64,000 nucleotides of DNA from Brassica napus (lineage: Eukaryota > Streptophyta > Magnoliopsida > Brassicales > Brassicaceae): assembly GCF_020379485.1 (NCBI RefSeq), contig NC_063446.1:23896610-23960609 (forward strand), given 5' to 3'. Under the pieces are notes generated by a model. The model did not search any database, was not told where the DNA came from, and saw nothing but the letters and a program-made list of their open reading frames with translations. Of the stretch, positions 58,990 through 64,000 are shown in pieces (within the stretch, counting starts at the first letter, position 1; each line of letters begins with the position of its first letter). Position numbers and translations under genes: made by a program.

Positions 58990-59632
58990 CCGGTTTGGAC
59001 GACTTACTAGTAAGTCGCCCCAGACCCTAAATTTAACCCCTAAACTAAATTGACTAAATTAACTAACTAACCACGTTATAAACCCGTAGTTATACTTAAA
59101 TAGTGTTTACTATACACAGAAATAAACACACTTAGGTAAATTTTAAAGTTTTCAAAAAATAATTTATGCATTCCAAAATCTAACGCTAAGAACACATACA
59201 ATACTACAACATATGTTGGCAAAACCTAAACCAAAGAATGTCATGACTCACTACTTTCACTCATTTATATTGAAAACAATTAACTTTTGTTATATCTTAA
59301 TTTATATCTCCTAAAACATATGTTAATTACATTATTTCAATTACATGATTTCAATTTTTCACTTATCAAAATATTTTTTACAAAATTGTTAAATTATTTC
59401 TTAGTAGAACTAGTCCAGACGACTTTCCAGTAGCCTTTTAGGTAAAGTCGTCTGGACAGACGACTTACGGGGGTTAGAAACGTAAAAAATTTTCGATTTT
59501 TTTGTTTGTTCACAAGGGACTGGTTGTAATTTCAATAGTCTTTTAGGTTACTTTTGCATTTGATTCAAGTTTGGGTTTACTTTTGCATTTGAAATCAAGT
59601 TGTAAGTCATATTTTGGTAATTTTCCCTTTCC
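58990..59632 (+). repeat. MULE right-end repeat B'
   Basis: Matches B (49810-50416) in direct orientation for about 600 bases, from ACCCTAAATTTAACCCC to TTTTCCCTT, with scattered substitutions and a short insertion near 59330 and 59432. This shared right end shows that the short left unit and the long unit belong to one family. Confidence 0.9.
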
Positions 59633-59646
59633 TTAAAAGCTCATTA

Positions 59647-61466
59647 GTTTTTCTTGTTTCTTTATGTTAAATTTTGTTTTATAGCTATGCGTTCTATCTA
59701 TTGGTTATATTACCACCAATCATTGCCCTCCACATTATTACACCGTCCACAATTTTGTTATTTTAGTACTAACGCGCGGGATAAATATTATATATATGTA
59801 TATTATTGTATGTATTTTATGTTCTTACATATTATGAAATATTAAATATATATTGAATAATTAAAAGTCAATAACTATTACATATATAGTTAAATTGGTG
59901 CGGACGTATAAATCAATTTTATTAATCCAAACAATTTTTTAAAAAATTTGATAGGATATGTAATTAAATTTAAATGATATTAACATACATAGTATATTTT
60001 TAATATTAATATCTATTAAATGATGCTTTCTACTCATATGTTATTTTTATCATGTGTATCTTTAATAGCAAAAACTTTAAATTATTGATAACAAAATTTT
60101 CATTGTGGGATTAATAATTTTAGTAATTTATAATTTTAAAAAAAATTATCATGTTAGCTCAAAACTTTTATCAAAAAAAATTATTTAAAATAAATTTTGA
60201 AACTAAAATATTTATTTATTCAATATGGTTTATAGTTTAATTTAGAATGATATATATACATATATATTTTAAATCTTAATGATTAATTGAATTAGACTTT
60301 TACTTATATGATTTTGTAATCATTTGTATTTTGTCATAACAAAAATTTTAAACCATGGATCGTAAAATTTGAATGTGAGACTTTTAACAGTTTTAGTAAT
60401 TTATAGTCGTTTTTTAAAATTCAAAATATAACATATACAGAAAAATCTAAATTTTTATAATATGGTTATTGTGATTTTTTAAAATTATTTTAATAGTTTA
60501 AAATTAAACAAATTTGATAAGTTACATTATTTTTTTTATCAGATCTTTATTATTCAAAATCATTAATTGTCATATATACTTTAGCCACATTAGGCAATTC
60601 CGAAATCTTTATTTAAAGAAATAATAAATGATATTAATAATGAATTTATGGTTAGTTTAATAAAAAGCTTATTATATAATTAGATGAACCAACATATTTC
60701 TCTAATAATTCTAAGAATCATCATAGTGATGACACGTGGCTACAAAAAGAAGTTGTAATGTTTCACAAATAATATATAGGGGAATTAAAAACCTACAAAT
60801 CAAACAAATCAAGGTCATAACATAAATTTACGCCGCTCACCATCATAAATAGGTATGTAAAAAGCCTAAATTCCAGCCTTTGTGTAAAATATCTATCAAA
60901 ATATATTGAAAATATCATATTGAAGATATATATTTTTGTTGGCCGTCACGCTAAAAAAGAAGATATTTTTGTTCCTTTTAGTTATTCCATCATTTTCAAA
61001 ATTAATTATGTTTTAAAAGATATATTTTATATCTTTAATATATTTTTTATTAGGTAACAATGGTAAATTGTAAACTTACAAAAAATTAATTGTATTTCTT
61101 AAATTTTGTTTGGATATAGGTTGTACGAAATAATTAATCACAAAATAATGTATTAATAATCATATTTAAGATGTTTTTTCATATGAATGAAAACTCCAAA
61201 GCATACATCTCTTTGAAATGGAGAAATCAAGTTTCAAACCTTAAAATGCATAATTTTATTTTAGGAAACTGATTTTTGCAGTCACCTGGTGAATCATTAG
61301 TGGCCAAAGTGAATCGGGATGTCTATTATTCAAGAAAAAAAAAATATACATAATGGTATTTAATCGAAAAAGACAAGAACTATAAACAAAAAAAATATGT
61401 TACAAAAAAAATAAACAAATAAAATATAGAAAATAGTTGCATTAAGAATGGCATCTCCCAAATGTT
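59647..61466. other. Very AT-rich intergenic DNA and AIF1 upstream region
   Basis: No gene or clear element. An ACACGTGGC G-box-like motif lies at 60732-60740. Confidence 0.5.
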
Positions 61467-61474
61467 TATATATA
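61467..61474 (+). promoter_or_regulatory. AIF1 TATA box
   Basis: TATATATA about 90 bases before the AIF1 ATG, in a suitable position for a core promoter with a leader of about 60 bases. Confidence 0.5.
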
Positions 61475-61562
61475 GAGATCCCTCCAGTTACTCTGAATTA
61501 TCAACATAAAATCACATTTCTCGACATAATCGTTTAGTTAGTGTTCTTTAGAGCTCTTGTGA

Positions 61563-62129
61563 ATGTCTTCTGAACAGGGTAGTGCAGCGAATCCTTCAAC
61601 GTCGCTAGACGTAGAAGGAACTGAAACAATCCCTTTTCTCAGGCTTAGTCGATCAAGAAGAAGTTCAGAAGCTCCAGCGAGGCATCTTAGTTGGAGATGG
61701 AGAGCCACGGCGGCTCAGAAGGTTTATTCCTTAAAGCTTTACAACGCTCTCCGGCGTTCACGGCGGAGCACAACGGTCCGAGACACGGCCAACAAAATGC
61801 TTGCAGCTACGGCTCGTGGTACTACTCGGTGGAGCAGAGCCATTTTGGTGAGTCCACTCGGGAATGGTCTGTACCGGCACAAGAATACAAAGCCGGTGTC
61901 TACGGCCAGGGGAGACGGAGGAAGGAGTTGGAAGTTGTCGCCGGTGAGAACTCGGGTCAGAGTTCTAGGTGGGTTGGTGCCTGGCTGCCGGAGAACGGCG
62001 TTACCGGAGCTTTTGGACGAGACGGCCGATTACATAGGTGCGTTGGAAATGCAAGTCCGAGCCATGACAGCTCTATCCAAGATACTGTCTGAGTTTCAGC
62101 CGTCTGATAAACTCGGCTCGGCGTTATAG
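61563..62129 (+). CDS. AIF1: AIF1, atypical (non-DNA-binding) bHLH protein
   Basis: Intact single-exon gene of 188 residues. The N-terminus MSSEQGSAANPSTSLDVEGT, the block HLSWRWRATAAQKVYSLKLY and the helix-loop-helix VLGGLVPGCRRTALPELLDE followed by TADYIGALEMQVRAM identify an IBH1/AIF-type bHLH, best matching Arabidopsis AIF1 (At3g05800) from memory. These nuclear proteins lack the basic DNA-binding residues and act by dimerisation. In Arabidopsis AIF1 binds ATBS1 and restrains brassinosteroid-driven growth. The ATG at 61563 is the only good start. Position after NF-YA2 matches Arabidopsis order. No damage seen. Confidence 0.93.
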   Translation: MSSEQGSAANPSTSLDVEGTETIPFLRLSRSRRSSEAPARHLSWRWRATAAQKVYSLKLYNALRRSRRSTTVRDTANKMLAATARGTTRWSRAILVSPLGNGLYRHKNTKPVSTARGDGGRSWKLSPVRTRVRVLGGLVPGCRRTALPELLDETADYIGALEMQVRAMTALSKILSEFQPSDKLGSAL

Positions 62130-62156
62130 CCAATGTGTGTAATATTTGTTTTGATT

Positions 62157-62197
62157 AATTATTTTACAATTTTTTTTTTTGTAACACAATTATTTTA
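62157..62197 (-). repeat. Poly(T)-GTAACA stub in a 10-bp duplication
   Basis: AATTATTTTA occurs at 62157-62166 and 62188-62197 around a T run followed by GTAACAC, in the AIF1 3' UTR region. It has the same GTAACA ending as the stub at 34239-34285. Confidence 0.55.
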
Positions 62198-62821
62198 AAA
62201 AATTATAATCCGAATATTTTTAATCAATTGTTTGCAATGAAATTGTTTTGTTGTTTGTCGTTCGAAGTGTTTTGGTGTTATTTCATAAGTTTTAGTTGTA
62301 AATATTTTTTTTTACAAATTTTGGACATCATAGTGTCTCAAATATTAATAGACAAGTAATTATCAGATAGTTAACTTCCAATACAACCATTTGTCTCAAT
62401 GCTAACCTTAAAATAATTGACATTAGAGTATAATAAATATTTAAATGTGTAAGGACAAATTATGTGTGTCTACTGTCTAGTTTATATGTCCAACTTCTAA
62501 ATCGGAATTTATAAAATCAATGGCCCATTCACCCTGCGCAAATTTCAATATATTTGTTAAGAAAATATAAATTTGATATTCTAAGCTATATGCCAAAAAC
62601 TGAAATTAAAATAAAGTTTAAAATATACACGAGAGGCATGTGCATGCAGACCCTACGGTCCGACTCTTTTGTTCAGAGTGCGTCGCATGTGAAATCTCTT
62701 TATCTGAATTTAGTTTCTTCTCGAACAGATTTTATTTTCATGTGAGGAAATAATATTCATATAAAATGATAAAAAGTTAAAAAAAAAACTTTCGTGTGTC
62801 CTACATCTAAACAACTTTGTG
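62198..62821. other. AIF1 downstream DNA, no gene
   Basis: AT-rich. A 63-codon frame at 62554-62745 has no recognisable domain. Confidence 0.45.
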
Positions 62822-62879
62822 AAACAAATTGAGTGCATTAAGCCTTTTTCAAAAAAAAAAAAAACAAATTGAGTGCATT
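62822..62879 (+). repeat. Poly(A) stub in an 18-bp target duplication
   Basis: AAACAAATTGAGTGCATT is repeated exactly at 62822-62839 and 62862-62879 with AAGCCTTTTTC plus a poly(A) run between. This is the plus-strand version of the tail-only insertions. Confidence 0.75.
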
Positions 62880-64000
62880 TATCATACTTTGTCCTTATAC
62901 ATATGTATCCAGATTACATTCTTTTCTAACTAGAGTTGTGTACATGATGAAATTTATGTAGAGATTAAAGTTACGTCTATTGTCTGAACGTCAGCTGATT
63001 GGAGAAGAATATATCAATCTTGATCATATGAACTGAAGTACAATATTTGATAGTTAAAAAGAACATGATTACATTAATGTTGGATATGTATAGAAATTGA
63101 AGAGGCTATAATATTTGACAGTACTCTAAATGATGACAGATCAACATGTTAGAAAATATGATGTGGTTATGCTGACGCGAGTTCGAATACGGTTTAATGT
63201 TTGAAGAAAAATTTTGACGTCATAAAAACGTTTTATGGCTACAAATACGGAAAATAGATCACATTTAAAAAACGCAACTGAAAAATACAAGATGAGATTT
63301 TGCCATTAAAGAGGTGACACGTTTGAAGAGTAAAACCTCAAGAAAAAAAGAGATGACAACGAAAATGGATGGAGACGAGAAGGTGGCATGATAATTGGGG
63401 TCAAGTGTGAGATGTCTTCTTTGATTCCTTCAAGGCTCAAGGACCACCCACCACTTTCTGACCTCCTACACCTTTTGTTTATAATTATCCTTGTGATTCT
63501 ATAACATTCTAAATAAGGATTAGCCAGGCTCTAATCCGGCCGAGATGCTACGATACATGCAACTCAAGCCAAGTCTCGAGAAAAACGCTAAAAAAAAACC
63601 CAAAGTACTTGCTTGCATATTATTGTTGACATATGTCTCGGCGAATGCTAGGCATGTCACATTTTGGTCCCAAAAAAAATTAGATGGTAAATATCAATTC
63701 GGGTCCAAAATAGTTGATTCTATTCTCGATTATGAAAAACTTTTTATTTATATTTGGTAACCAAAAAACTCAGGAAACTCCTTGAAATGTTGCCATATCT
63801 TGGATCACACATTCTTCATATACCAATGCCAAAAATGGCTCTTCCGTTATGGAGTGGTCATTTTCTTAGCATCGGCAAATTAAATGGCATTCTAATTTCT
63901 CAGTGTATACGCGTTGACACTTACAAATCGACCCGTCAGAACTTGTGGACATGATCTAGCATTTGTCTTTTTGTTTACCATGACATTGGACCTCAGACGC
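62880..64000. other. Intergenic to window end; unassigned small frames
   Basis: Frames at 63545-63760 and 63754-63954 contain protein-like stretches (for example IPMPKMALPLWSGHFLSIGK) but match no family I know and have no clear exon structure. A gene could begin beyond the window edge. Confidence 0.4.

Larger units (their letters stand above)
49360..59638 (+). mobile_element. Composite Ulp1-carrying MULE (KAONASHI-like), two units head to tail
   Basis: GCTCATTA flanks the whole block (49352-49359 and 59639-59646); extended to nine bases it has one mismatch, fitting the 9-11 bp target duplications of MULEs. Inside, left-end sequence A (49362-49770) and right-end sequence B (about 49775-50416) form a short non-autonomous unit. 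A second left end A' (50430-50830), the coding core and a second right end B' (58990-59632) follow. Copies A/A' and B/B' are in direct orientation. The core has a mudrA-type transposase on plus and a Ulp1-like protease gene on minus. Termini lack good inverted repeats, as in non-TIR MULEs. KAONASHI elements carrying Ulp1-like genes are known from Arabidopsis and relatives; that assignment is by gene content. Confidence 0.85.

Noticed and set aside
63545..63954. Gene at the right edge
   Set aside because: Short unconnected frames without a recognised domain or splice structure.

Overview
The window reads as nuclear DNA of a Brassicaceae plant, most likely Brassica or a close relative such as Raphanus. 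Genes have introns, intergenic DNA is AT-rich, and there are a tRNA-derived SINE, a Copia LTR retrotransposon and a Ulp1-carrying MULE. From memory of Arabidopsis, four single-copy genes follow the order of chromosome 3 around At3g05675-At3g05800: a BTB/POZ gene, VIRILIZER, NF-YA2 and the atypical bHLH gene AIF1. I ran no database search, so names rest on recognised protein motifs.

Layout. 1-5 kb: a degenerate minisatellite, then a four-RRM nucleolin-like gene built from repeated exon triplets, behind a promoter with a telo-box. 5-9 kb: gene-poor DNA with a SINE, two diverged local duplications, and a complete snRNA-type transcription unit (USE, TATA, Sm site, UUCG-capped 3' hairpin, 3' box) whose RNA I cannot assign to a known family. 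9.3-11 kb: a BTB/POZ gene on the minus strand. 11.6-17.3 kb: a graveyard holding a truncated GDSL lipase, two fragments copied from the BTB gene, a broken TIR-NBS-LRR resistance gene with aspartate-rich expansions, and an inverted fragment of the VIRILIZER 3' exon. 17.8-28.2 kb: VIRILIZER (m6A writer subunit). 29.7-31.1 kb: NF-YA2 with a miR169 site in its 3' UTR.

34.5 kb: a structurally intact U1 snRNA gene. 35.8 kb: tRNA-Pro(CGG). 36.3-38.5 kb: a five-exon plant-specific gene resembling the ASG1 family. 39-40.2 kb: a MITE and a repeat with interstitial telomere-like motifs. 42.2-47.9 kb: a nearly intact Copia element with one in-frame stop, nested in what may be the 3' part of a LINE. 49.4-59.6 kb: two MULE units head to tail inside one imperfect target duplication. 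The larger carries a broken mudrA-type transposase on plus and a DUF1985/Ulp1 protease gene on minus, and is studded with palindromic AAGTCGTC motifs, a 102-bp array and a nested hAT-like MITE. 61.6 kb: intact AIF1.

The active genes are ordinary nuclear regulators: RNA methylation, splicing RNA, CCAAT-binding transcription and brassinosteroid signalling. They are unrelated in pathway and neighbours through ancestral gene order. The lineage-specific material between them is transposons and gene fragments. The most novel items are the unassigned Sm-class RNA gene, the tandem MULE with its palindromes, and a set of tiny poly(A/T) stubs flanked by long direct repeats.
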